Source of the DNA: Yinghuangia aomiensis
Lineage (GTDB): Bacteria > Actinomycetota > Actinomycetes > Streptomycetales > Streptomycetaceae
Assembly: GCF_039542225.1 (NCBI RefSeq)
Contig: NZ_BAABHS010000023.1
Span: forward strand, 83,448-147,447
Length of the DNA stretch: 64,000 nucleotides
Direction: 5' to 3'
Shown: positions 50,153 to 57,971 of the stretch, one piece after another
Numbering within the stretch: position 1 is the stretch's first letter
Layout of the letters: each line of letters starts with the position of its first letter
Translations under genes and position numbers: made by a program
Notes under the pieces: model-generated
The model's input: the letters and a program-made list of their open reading frames with translations, nothing else
What the model was told of the DNA's origin: nothing
Database searches by the model: none

Positions 50153-51892
50153 ATGACGATGGTGCGGCTGCGGCGGCAGGACCCGCGCGTCGTCGGTTCG
50201 TACCGGCTGCTGCGCCGGCTGGGCGCGGGCGGCATGGGCGTCGTCTATCTGGGCACCGACCGGCACGGCAACAAGGTCGCCCTCAAACTGATCCGCCAAG
50301 AGCTGGCGAACAACCCCGAGTTCCGGTCCCGTTTCGCCCGCGAGGTGGCCGCGGCCGCGCGCGTGCGCGGCAACCGCACGGCGCCGCTGGTGGACGCGGA
50401 CCCGGAGGCGGCACGGCCGTGGCTGGCGACGGCGTACGTGCCGGGCCCGTCGCTGCAGCGCCGGGTCGGCGAACGCGGCCCGCTCAACTGCCTCGACCTC
50501 GCCCGTATGGGGTCGGCGGTCGCGGACGGACTGGTGTCCGTGCACGCGGTGGGCGTGGTGCACCGGGACGTGAAGCCGTCCAACATCCTGCTGTCGCCCG
50601 ACGGACCGCAGATCATCGACTTCGGCATCGCGTACGCCGACGGCGCGGGCACGCTCACCCACACCGGCACCGCCGTCGGCTCCCCCGGGTTCCTCGCACC
50701 CGAACAGGTCCGCGGGCAGCCCGTCACTCCGGCGACGGACGTGTTCGCCCTCGGGGTGACGCTGGCGTATGCGGGGCGCGGCAGTTCGCCGTTCGGCTCC
50801 GGACCGGTGGACGCGCTGCTCTACCGGGTGGTCCACGAAGAGCCGGACCTGGAAGGCGTGCCGTCGGCGGCGATCCCGCTGGTGTCCGCGTGCCTGGCGA
50901 AGGACCCGCTGATGCGGCCGCGCGCCGAGGAGGTCCGCGACCGGCTCGCCGCGCTGGCCCGGCGCATCGCCGCCGATCCGCACGCGGCCGCGGCGGACGG
51001 GCCGCGCACGAACGGGCGTTCGCCGCGCCCCGGCAACGAACCCGCGTCCGGTCCGCGCACCATGCCGCGTCCCGGACCGGGCGTGCGCTCGGGCCCGGTA
51101 CGGCCCGGGTCGGGGCCGCTGCGCACCAACGGGGCCGCGGCGTCCGCGGCCGCGGTCGCGGCGGCGGCCGATTCGGTGCTGGGGCCGGAGTCGGGCCGCA
51201 ACCGGGTACGCGCTGCCGACGGTTCACCCTCCGGGCGCGGCGGCGCGGGCTCGTCCGGCACGGCCGGGCCCCGGTCGCGCGGCGGTTCCTCGCGGCCCCC
51301 GCAGCGCGGACCGCGGACATCGCCGCAGCGGCGGCGCCGCGTCCTCGTGCACCAGGCGATCGTGTTCGTGATCGTGACAGCCGTCGTCGCCCTCGCCATC
51401 GCGGCGTTCCAGGGCTCCGACGACAAAGCGCCGCCGTCGCCGAAGACCACCGGCGCGGCCGCGACGGGCGCCGCGGGCGCCCTCGCCCCCGCCGCGACGA
51501 CCGCCCCGGCGGACTGGGCCAACCGCACCTACGCCGACCCCACCGCCGGCGGCGCCTCGGTCACCCTGATCAACGGCTCCGCCACCGTCGGCACCGACCG
51601 CGTCGACCTCACCGACACCCTCCCGGCCACCTTCCGCGGCGAACCCGCCGCCGTCGTCGTCCTCACCCGCACCCCGGGCAACGGCGGCCCCGCCACCCAG
51701 TTCGTCGAACTCTTCCGCTTCGACGCGGCCACCCCGGTCCCCCTCGGCGTCAAAGCCGTCCCCCTCGACCCCGGCGCCACCACCACCAAGTGGTCCGTCG
51801 AACCCGGCGCCATCCTCCGCACCGCCGCCCTCCCAGGCACCCCGGACGTCGTCAGCCGCTACGGCGTGAAGGCGGACGGCTCACTGGCCTGA
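50153..51892 (+). CDS. Membrane-anchored Ser/Thr protein kinase (PASTA-less)
   Basis: 579 residues. Kinase domain about 10-270: GAGGMGVVYLGTDRHGNKVALKLI (glycine loop and Lys), catalytic loop VVHRDVKPSNILL, IIDFGIA (DFG), GSPGFLAPEQVRG (APE) and DVFALGVTLAYAGRG. A long Pro/Arg/Gly-rich cytosolic linker (about 275-395) precedes one membrane helix (HQAIVFVIVTAVVALAIAAF, about 400-420). The extracellular part of about 150 residues (SVTLINGSATVGTDRVDL, ATTTKWSVEPGAIL) is not a PASTA domain and was not recognised. Sensing of an unknown outside signal is likely. AGGAG precedes ATG 50153. Confidence 0.93.
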   Translation: MTMVRLRRQDPRVVGSYRLLRRLGAGGMGVVYLGTDRHGNKVALKLIRQELANNPEFRSRFAREVAAAARVRGNRTAPLVDADPEAARPWLATAYVPGPSLQRRVGERGPLNCLDLARMGSAVADGLVSVHAVGVVHRDVKPSNILLSPDGPQIIDFGIAYADGAGTLTHTGTAVGSPGFLAPEQVRGQPVTPATDVFALGVTLAYAGRGSSPFGSGPVDALLYRVVHEEPDLEGVPSAAIPLVSACLAKDPLMRPRAEEVRDRLAALARRIAADPHAAAADGPRTNGRSPRPGNEPASGPRTMPRPGPGVRSGPVRPGSGPLRTNGAAASAAAVAAAADSVLGPESGRNRVRAADGSPSGRGGAGSSGTAGPRSRGGSSRPPQRGPRTSPQRRRRVLVHQAIVFVIVTAVVALAIAAFQGSDDKAPPSPKTTGAAATGAAGALAPAATTAPADWANRTYADPTAGGASVTLINGSATVGTDRVDLTDTLPATFRGEPAAVVVLTRTPGNGGPATQFVELFRFDAATPVPLGVKAVPLDPGATTTKWSVEPGAILRTAALPGTPDVVSRYGVKADGSLA

Positions 51893-51903
51893 GGCCGGGC
51901 GAC

Positions 51904-52104
51904 ATGTCGGTATGGCCGGGTCCACGGTTCTACACTCGGGACCTGGTCAACTTGGTCGCCGACCGCAAGGAAGGCCGGGTGCTCCTGTACTCCGAGCCCG
52001 GTCCCGGCGGATACGCCGACCCGGTGCCTTTCGGGGAGACCGTGTGGCTGCCCAAGCCGTTCGGATTCGCACTGGCGACCGAGCCCCTCAAGCGCTTCGT
52101 CTGA
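51904..52104 (+). pseudogene. C-terminal fragment resembling Uma2-family endonuclease
   Basis: 66 codons from ATG 51904, starting 12 nt after the kinase stop. The stretch EGRVLLYSEPGPGGYADPVPF then GETVWLPKPFGFALATEPLKRF resembles the tail of Uma2 proteins (strand, aromatic turn, GETVxLPxPFGFxLxT). The N-terminal nuclease core is absent, so this is probably a remnant, though expression as a small protein is possible. It ends near a bidirectional terminator. Confidence 0.5.
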
Positions 52105-52129
52105 CCCCGCCGCGTCGCCGCAACGCAAA

Positions 52130-52162
52130 ACGGCGCCCGCCACTCGGGGTGGCGGGCGCCGT
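52130..52162. terminator. Bidirectional intrinsic terminator
   Basis: Perfect 13-bp arms ACGGCGCCCGCCA and TGGCGGGCGCCGT with a 7-nt loop; T-runs follow on both strands (AAAA on the left, TTTT on the right). Confidence 0.85.
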
Positions 52163-52220
52163 CGGGGTTTTGCTGCCGGACTGCCGTGCCGAACGGCGGG
52201 TCCGGGGTTTGCCGGGCCGG

Positions 52221-53261
52221 TCAGCCGAACTGGCGTTCCAGGTCCTTGAGCTTCCGTTCCAGGGAGTCCAGGCGCGGGAGCGTCATGGTGTCGTCTTCGG
52301 CCGTCAGATCGATGTGCTCGCCACGGGCTTGGGACGACGCTTCGGCGGTTGCGGGGGCGGAGGCGTGGTCGTGGCCCTCTATGGCCGGCTCCGAAACAGC
52401 TTCGGAGCCCCCACCTCCCGGCAGCGCCGCGATCTCCTGGCGCGAGCCGGACGACCGGCCCCAGCTTCCGCCGCTGCCCTCGCCGCGGCTGAGCGCCTTC
52501 AGCTGAGCGCGCTCGCGGCGGCTCTGCAGACGGCGGTGCTCACGGTCCTCCTGCTTCGAGCGGCGCTCCTCGCGGACCTCCTCGACGGCCTCGTCGAGGG
52601 TACGCACGCCTTCGAGCAGCATGAGCGACCAAGCCGCATACGTCTCCCGCGGGGCACGCAGCCACCGCACGATACGGATCTGCGGCAGCGGACGCGGCAC
52701 GAGGCCCTGCTCGCGCAGCGCCGCACGGCGGGTCTGCTTGAGCGCGCGGTCGAACAGCACCGCGGCGGACAGCGACATGCCGGCGAAGAACTGCGGAGCG
52801 CCCGCGTGTCCGATGCCGCGCGGCGCGTGGACCCAGTTGAACCAGGCCGAAGCGCCCGCGAACGTCCAGACGAGGATGCGGGAGCCGAGCGCCGCGTCAC
52901 CGTGGCTGGCCTCGCGGACGGCGAGGACGGAGCAGAACATCGCGGCACCGTCGAGGCCGAGCGGCACCAGGTATTCCCAGCCGTCGGTCAGGCCGAGGTT
53001 CTCGCGCCCGAAGCCCATGAGGCCGCGGAACGACAGCGCCGCGGCGACCGCGGCGCAGCAGAACAGCAGCGTGTAGGACGCGACGCCGTACCAGAGTTCC
53101 TTGCGGCGGCGGCGAGCTTCCTCGCGCTCCCAGCTGTCGTCCGACGCCAGCGCGGAGTCGGACTTCTTGGAGCGCAGCAGGTACGCCACCAGCGCCATGA
53201 GCGCCACGAGTTCGACCAGGCCGACGATGGCCCAGGCCAGGGGTACACCCATGATTTTCAT
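52221..53261 (-). CDS. DUF2637 (SpdB-like) membrane protein
   Basis: 346 residues. Four or five membrane segments: VPLAWAIVGLVELVALMALVAYLL (about 5-28), VASYTLLFCCAAVAAALSFRGL, LVPLGLDGAAMFCSVLAVREASHGD and RILVWTFAGASAWFNWVHAP, the block typical of DUF2637. A cytosolic helical tail rich in Arg/Glu follows (EAVEEVREERRSKQEDREHRRLQSRRERAQ) and a C-terminal coiled coil (RLDSLERKLKDLERQFG). SpdB relatives are encoded on Streptomyces plasmids with spreading functions; chromosomal copies are uncharacterised. ATG 53261. Confidence 0.82.
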   Translation of the reverse strand: MKIMGVPLAWAIVGLVELVALMALVAYLLRSKKSDSALASDDSWEREEARRRRKELWYGVASYTLLFCCAAVAAALSFRGLMGFGRENLGLTDGWEYLVPLGLDGAAMFCSVLAVREASHGDAALGSRILVWTFAGASAWFNWVHAPRGIGHAGAPQFFAGMSLSAAVLFDRALKQTRRAALREQGLVPRPLPQIRIVRWLRAPRETYAAWSLMLLEGVRTLDEAVEEVREERRSKQEDREHRRLQSRRERAQLKALSRGEGSGGSWGRSSGSRQEIAALPGGGGSEAVSEPAIEGHDHASAPATAEASSQARGEHIDLTAEDDTMTLPRLDSLERKLKDLERQFG

Positions 53262-53766
53262 GAAGCGGTACTGCCTCACTTCCCATGCCTGGTCCGGATT
53301 GCGGACGCCGGATCCCCGTCGGCCCGGGCGAAACGGCGCGCACCGGACCGGAGTTCGGAGCGTTCCCTGCGCGCCGGATGCCCCCTTCGTACGGCGCCCT
53401 ATCTTGGCGGAAAATCCGCCGCGCGTCGTCCGAACGACGGAACAACCCCCGCTGCGGGTGAAACCTACTTCACTCTCAGGGGATTTGCTCCGGCGCGGAG
53501 GCCGCGCTGAGGGAACAGCCCGAAATCCGGTGCGGTCGAAAACTCGACCGACCGACGATACAACCGTTCGAGGTACAAGCGCGAAAACGCGCCGCGTCCC
53601 TCGGCAAAATCCGGATGACAACCGGGTGCCGTAGCCAGGACCCTTGTGGCACAACGGACATGACGGACCCTCACCGCGGTCCCAGTCTGCCCTACGCCGC
53701 TTCCGAATCGCGCACTTCCGGGTGCGCTTCACTCGTGAGGAGTACCCCCGCATCGCCCACGAAGGA
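53262..53766. promoter_or_regulatory. Divergent intergenic region with three short palindromes
   Basis: GGCGGA-AAA-TCCGCC (53406-53420), CGTCGT-CCGA-ACGACG (53424-53439) and GGTCGA-AAAC-TCGACC (53534-53549) are all perfect. No gene is visible; the plus-strand frame open from 53644 loses coding bias before about 53760. Promoters of the DUF2637 gene and of the plus-strand gene lie here. Confidence 0.4.
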
Positions 53767-54606
53767 GTGAAACTCCACCGCCGGACCCTGGTGCTCGACG
53801 GCCGCACGTACACCGTGCTCGGCTTGCGCCCCGCGAACCGCGAGCGTTTCGCGGTCAACCACTTCCACGGCACCTGGCACGTCGTCAGCGACCGGGCCGG
53901 CGCGCTGCTGCTGGCGAAGCTGATGTGGGCGCTGTCGTACGAGCGTTCGCCCGGCACGCTGGTGCTGATCGACCGTCCGTTCCTGGACCCGAACCCGTTC
54001 GACGCGGAGAAGTCGCCGCCGATCGTGCTGACCGCGCACAAGCTGACCGTGTTCGACGCGGGTACGGCGCGCGAACTGCGGCGCAAGCTGCCGCTGTCGG
54101 CGCCGTCGGAGGGCACGGTGCGGTACCGCGCGCCGGGGCTCGCGGCGGCGGCCGAGGACCCGGACGGGTGGCTGGCCGCGCGGCCGCCGCGGCCGTACCA
54201 CTGGAAGAACCACCGGTACACGCGGCCGACGGTCGATGTGCGCTCCGGGGTGCTGCACGTGGGCGGCAGCGCGGACGAGTTGCGCGAGTGGGCGGTGCGC
54301 CTGACCCGGACGAACCCGTACGTGGTGATGCCGCACACGTCGGGCGGTATGGACTACGACCACCTCGGCGACGACTACAGCCTCGAAGTCCAGGTCTTCG
54401 CCGACTACCGCCTCCGGGTGAGCGCGGCGCGCCAGGCCCGTGCGCAACTCGAGGCCGAGGAGCCGGAGATCGCCGCCGCGTCGCCGGACGAAGCGAACCC
54501 GGTGCTGTGGGACCGGAGCACGCGTATCCACCACCGCATGCGGCGCGACCGGGTGATGGCCCGGAAGCGCCGCGCGGGCCGGGGTCAGCCCGCCGGCCGC
54601 CCGTAG
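53767..54606 (+). CDS. Conserved-looking hypothetical protein
   Basis: 279 residues, no recognised domain. Blocks: HRRTLVLDGRTYTVLGLRPANRERFAVNHFHGTWHVVSDRAGALLLAKLMWALSYERSPGTLVLIDRPFLDPNPFDAEKSPPIVLT, then PYHWKNHRYTRPTVDVRSGVLHVGGSADELREWAVRLTRTNPYVVMPH, and a helical charged tail. The start is uncertain: coding bias begins near GTG 53767, whereas a TTG at 53644 would add poorly biased residues. Its last 22 nt overlap the end of the SpoU methyltransferase gene on the opposite strand. Confidence 0.7.
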   Translation: MKLHRRTLVLDGRTYTVLGLRPANRERFAVNHFHGTWHVVSDRAGALLLAKLMWALSYERSPGTLVLIDRPFLDPNPFDAEKSPPIVLTAHKLTVFDAGTARELRRKLPLSAPSEGTVRYRAPGLAAAAEDPDGWLAARPPRPYHWKNHRYTRPTVDVRSGVLHVGGSADELREWAVRLTRTNPYVVMPHTSGGMDYDHLGDDYSLEVQVFADYRLRVSAARQARAQLEAEEPEIAAASPDEANPVLWDRSTRIHHRMRRDRVMARKRRAGRGQPAGRP

Positions 54607-55394
54607 GCCACCGCGTAGAACGCGACCGCCGCGGCCGCGCCGACGTTGAGCGAGTCGACGCCGTGCGACATCGGGATGCGGACGCGGCGGTCCGCGGCCT
54701 CCATCGCCTTGCGGGTGAGCCCGGGGCCTTCGGCGCCGAGCATGACGGCGCAGCGTTCGAGTTCGGCGGCGGGTACTTCGTGGAGCGGGACGGAGCCTTC
54801 GGCAGGCGTCATGGCGAGGAGGGTGAGTCCGGCGTCTTTGACGGTGTCGAGGGCGTGCGGCCACGGGGCGAGGCGGGCGTAGGGGACGGAGAACACCGCG
54901 CCCATGGCGACCTTGACCGAGCGGCGGTAGAGCGGGTCGGCGCAGTCGGGCGAGAGCAGGACGGCGTCCATGCCGAGGGCGGCGGCGCCGCGGAAGATGG
55001 CGCCGATGTTGGTGTGGTCGTTGACGGCTTCGAGGACGGCGACACGTCGTGCCCCGGCGAGGAGTCCGGCGGGGTCGGGGAGCGGTTTGCGCTGCATGGA
55101 GGCGAGGGCGCCGCGGTGGACGTGGTAGCCGGTGACTTGTTCGACGACGTCGGGGGTGGCGACGTAGACGGGGCCTTCGGCGTGGGCGATGACGTCGGCC
55201 AGGGCGTCGGCCCAGCGTTCGGTGAGGAGCATCGAGCGCAGCGGGTATCCGGCGTCGAGGGCGCGGCGGATGACTTTTTCGCCCTCGGCCATGAAGAGGC
55301 CTTCGGCGGGTTCGCGGCGGCGGCGCAGGTCGACGTCGGTGAGGCCGGTGTAGTCGTGCAGGCGCGGGTCGGCGGGGTCGTCGATGGGGATCAC
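54585..55394 (-). CDS. SpoU/TrmH-family RNA methyltransferase
   Basis: 269 residues. N-terminal substrate-binding part (TDVDLRRRREPAEGLFMAEGEKVIRRALDAG). SpoU domain motifs: VAVLEAVNDHTNIGAIFRGAAALGMDAVLLSP (motif 1), CAVMLGAEGPGLTRKAMEAADRRVRIPMSHGVDSLNVGAAAAVAFYAV (motifs 2 and 3 with the knot). It methylates rRNA or tRNA with S-adenosylmethionine. GTG 55394 overlaps the uracil permease stop by 4 nt, so it is translationally coupled to it. The 3' end overlaps the convergent 53767-54606 gene. Confidence 0.93.
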   Translation of the reverse strand: MIPIDDPADPRLHDYTGLTDVDLRRRREPAEGLFMAEGEKVIRRALDAGYPLRSMLLTERWADALADVIAHAEGPVYVATPDVVEQVTGYHVHRGALASMQRKPLPDPAGLLAGARRVAVLEAVNDHTNIGAIFRGAAALGMDAVLLSPDCADPLYRRSVKVAMGAVFSVPYARLAPWPHALDTVKDAGLTLLAMTPAEGSVPLHEVPAAELERCAVMLGAEGPGLTRKAMEAADRRVRIPMSHGVDSLNVGAAAAVAFYAVAYGRPAG

Positions 55395-56788
55395 GCGGGT
55401 TCCTTGGCTCCTCCGTCGTTGCCGCTGCCCGGTTCCGTGGTGCCGTCGGGGTGTGCGGGGGTGCTCTTGAGGTGCGGCGGGGCGAAGTAGCGCAGGACGT
55501 GGTAGCCGACGATGGTGACGATGGTGCCGAGGGGGATGCCGTCGAGCTTGAAGTCGTCGGTGATGTCGAGGGATACGTTGCCGATGCCGATGACGATGCC
55601 GGCGGCGAGGGGCACCAGGTTGAGCGGGTTGCCGAGGTCGATGCGGTTCTCGTTCCAGATCTTGGCGCCGAGGAGGCCGATCATGCCGTAGAGGACGACG
55701 GTGATGCCGCCGAGGACGCCGCCGGGGGTGGCGGCGACGATCGCGCCGAACTTGGGGCAGAGGCCGCACAGGATGGCGAAGGCGGCGGCGGCGTAGTAGG
55801 CGGCGGTGGAGTAGACGCGGGTGGCGGCCATGACGCCGATGTTCTCGGCGTAGGTGGTGGTGGCGGGGCCGCCGACCGAGGTGGAGAGCACGCTGGCGGC
55901 GCCGTCGGCCGCGATGGCGCGGCCGAGTTCGGGGTCGAGGTTGTCGCCGGTCATCTCCGCGACGGCTTTGACGTGTCCGGCGTTCTCGGCGATGAGGGCG
56001 ATGACGACGGGCAGGGCGAGGAGGACGGCGGAGAGTTTGAAGTCGGGTGCGTGCAGGGCGGGGAGCCCGAACCAGTCGGCGTCTTTCACGCCGCCGAAGT
56101 TCACCCGGTTGTGGTCGGTGACCTGGCCGGCGCCGGTCACCGAGTGGATGGTGCCGAACACGCGGTCGAAGACCCAGGAGAGCACGTAGCCGAACACGAG
56201 GCCGAGGAACACCGCGATGCGGGACCAGAAGCCGCGCATGACGACCATGGCGACCATGGTGAACGCCATCGTGAGCAGGGCGACCCACTGGTCCTGCGGC
56301 CAGTAGGTCTTGGCGACGACGGGCGCCAGGTTGAACCCGATGATCATGACGACGGCGCCGGTGACCACGGGCGGCAGCACCGCGTGCACGATCTTCGCGC
56401 CGAGGGCGGTCACCACGAGCCCGACGACGCACAGGACGGCGCCGACGACGAGCATGGCGCCGGTCACCGTCTGGACGCTGCCGCCGGCCGCCTTGATCGA
56501 CGCGGCCACCCCGACGAACGACAGGCTGGACCCGAGGTAGCTGGGCACCTTGCCGCGCGTGATGAGCAGGAACATCACCGTCGCGACGCCGGACAGCATC
56601 ACCGCGAGGTTGGGGTCGAGCCCCATGAGCACCGGCGCGACGAAGGTGGCCCCGAACATCGCCACCACGTGCTGCGCACCCAGCCCGGCGGTCCGCCCCC
56701 AGCTGAGCCGCTCGTCCGGCCGCACGACCTCGCCGGGCCCGGGGGTTCCCCCGGTCCCGTGCACCTTCCATCCGAGGCCGAGCCCCAT
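55391..56788 (-). CDS. uraA: Uracil/xanthine permease, NCS2 (UraA-like) family
   Basis: 465 residues with 12-14 membrane segments. The UraA signature glutamate-containing motifs are visible in VIALIAENAGHVKAVAEMTG (AENAGH) and GGPATTTYAENIGVMAATRVYS. The N-terminus has LGAQHVVAMFGATFVAPVLMG. Length and motif order match uracil permeases; substrate may be uracil or another nucleobase. ATG 56788 with GGGAG seven bases ahead is used in preference to upstream starts. Coupled to the SpoU methyltransferase gene downstream. Confidence 0.93.
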   Translation of the reverse strand: MGLGLGWKVHGTGGTPGPGEVVRPDERLSWGRTAGLGAQHVVAMFGATFVAPVLMGLDPNLAVMLSGVATVMFLLITRGKVPSYLGSSLSFVGVAASIKAAGGSVQTVTGAMLVVGAVLCVVGLVVTALGAKIVHAVLPPVVTGAVVMIIGFNLAPVVAKTYWPQDQWVALLTMAFTMVAMVVMRGFWSRIAVFLGLVFGYVLSWVFDRVFGTIHSVTGAGQVTDHNRVNFGGVKDADWFGLPALHAPDFKLSAVLLALPVVIALIAENAGHVKAVAEMTGDNLDPELGRAIAADGAASVLSTSVGGPATTTYAENIGVMAATRVYSTAAYYAAAAFAILCGLCPKFGAIVAATPGGVLGGITVVLYGMIGLLGAKIWNENRIDLGNPLNLVPLAAGIVIGIGNVSLDITDDFKLDGIPLGTIVTIVGYHVLRYFAPPHLKSTPAHPDGTTEPGSGNDGGAKEPA

Positions 56789-56939
56789 CGCGCACTCCCA
56801 CTGCTCCGTCACCGGCCGCCGACGCTCCACGGGCCGAACCGCGCCCTACGGTACCGGCCGAGATCACCGCGTCCGCGGTGCACCCGGTCCGGGAGGACGG
56901 AACGGGCCGAGGATGCGCATACCGCAGTATGCTCGGGTC

Positions 56940-57188
56940 ATGGCGGACACGACACGCATCACGGTCACCCTGCCGACCGAGCAGGTGGACGAGCTGAGGA
57001 AGCTCACCGACAACGTTTCCGGGTATGTGGCTGCCGCGGTGGCACGTCAGCTGCGACACCAACTGCTCGGCGCCGACCTGCGGCGCCACCAGGAAGAGCA
57101 CGGAGCGTTCACCGAGGAGGAACTGGCCGAGGCGCGCTCCCGGATCTTCGGGGCGACGGGCTCGGGCGGCTCGGCGAGCGCGGCGTGA
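56940..57188 (+). CDS. VapB-like ribbon-helix-helix antitoxin
   Basis: 82 residues. The N-terminal strand-helix-helix TTRITVTLPTEQVDELRKLTDNVSGYVAAAVARQLRHQLL is of the RHH type that binds DNA as a dimer, and the C-terminal part (EEHGAFTEEELAEARSRIFG) would cover the toxin. Its stop overlaps the GTG start of the PIN-domain gene, the usual antitoxin-first order. Divergent from the uracil permease. Confidence 0.85.
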   Translation: MADTTRITVTLPTEQVDELRKLTDNVSGYVAAAVARQLRHQLLGADLRRHQEEHGAFTEEELAEARSRIFGATGSGGSASAA

Positions 57189-57586
57189 ACGAGCACGTCG
57201 AGACCGTCGTCCTGGACTCCCAGGGGGTCTCCGCCTGGATCGCCCGGGATCGCAAGATCCTGGCGATCTTCCAGGTGTTCCACACGATGGGTGCCGACTT
57301 CGTCATCGGAGCAAACACCGTCGTCGAAGTCAGCCATGCCCGGGTGAACATGCCCCGGCTGCGCGGGGTGCTGTCCCGCGTCAAGGTCGAGCCGGTGACC
57401 GAAGAAGCCGCGAAAGCGTCCGCGGAGCTGCTCAAGGCCGCGGGTCTGCACGGCCACAAGTACGCGATCGACGCGACGGTCGCCGAGATGGCCCTGCGCC
57501 AACCCGGCCCGGTGGCCATGCTGACGTCCGACGTGGACGACATGACCCGACTGTGCGGCGACCGGATCCGGCTCATCGGCATCTGA
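57185..57586 (+). CDS. VapC-like PIN-domain toxin
   Basis: 133 residues. PIN-domain acidic residues appear in order: ETVVLDSQGVSAW (Asp), NTVVEVSHARVN (Glu), KYAIDATVAEMAL (Asp) and MLTSDVDDMTRL (Asp), with all four present. VapC toxins cut RNA, often initiator tRNA or 23S rRNA, when not held by the antitoxin. GTG overlaps the antitoxin stop (GTGA). Followed at 30 nt by the broken XRE gene. Confidence 0.85.
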   Translation: MNEHVETVVLDSQGVSAWIARDRKILAIFQVFHTMGADFVIGANTVVEVSHARVNMPRLRGVLSRVKVEPVTEEAAKASAELLKAAGLHGHKYAIDATVAEMALRQPGPVAMLTSDVDDMTRLCGDRIRLIGI

Positions 57587-57616
57587 GCACAGCCGCGACG
57601 AGGAGGACTCGGCGCG

Positions 57617-57965
57617 ACGGAGCGCAGTTCGTGGCGGGACGTCCGCCGCGGCATCATCGATACCCCCGAGGCCCGAGACGCGTACGACGAAGCCCGACTG
57701 CGTTTCGAGCTTGGCCGCATCGTCCGGGAAACGCCGGATCGCGCTGGGGCTCACGCAAGAGCAGCTCGGGGAACGCGCCGGCATGCAGCAGCCGTCGGTT
57801 GCGCGGTTCGAGGCCGGCGGAACAATGCCCACGATCCCCGTGCTGGAGCGCCTCGCGAACGCGCTCGACCTGCGGCTGACCATCCGGCTCGAGCCCCCGC
57901 AGGGTGGCGGGCCGGTCGGCCTCGGGGAAGGCGGGGCGGCCGCGAGGCCGTCCGGGGCGGCGTAG
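57617..57965 (+). pseudogene. XRE-family antitoxin gene with lost start codon and frameshift
   Basis: GAGGAGGA (57599-57606) stands at correct distance from ACG GAG CGC AGT (57617), where an ATG would be expected. From there ERSSWRDVRRGIIDTPEARDAYDEARLRFELGRIVRE reads without a stop (37 codons). The HTH half KRRIALGLTQEQLGERAGMQQPSVARFEAGGTMPTIPVLERLANALDLRLTIRLE continues in the next frame, joined if one A at about 57728-57731 is removed. Together they match the common HigA-like antitoxin. The HTH alone could still be made from a TTG at 57711. Sequencing error cannot be excluded. Confidence 0.6.
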
Positions 57966-57971
57966 GCGTGG

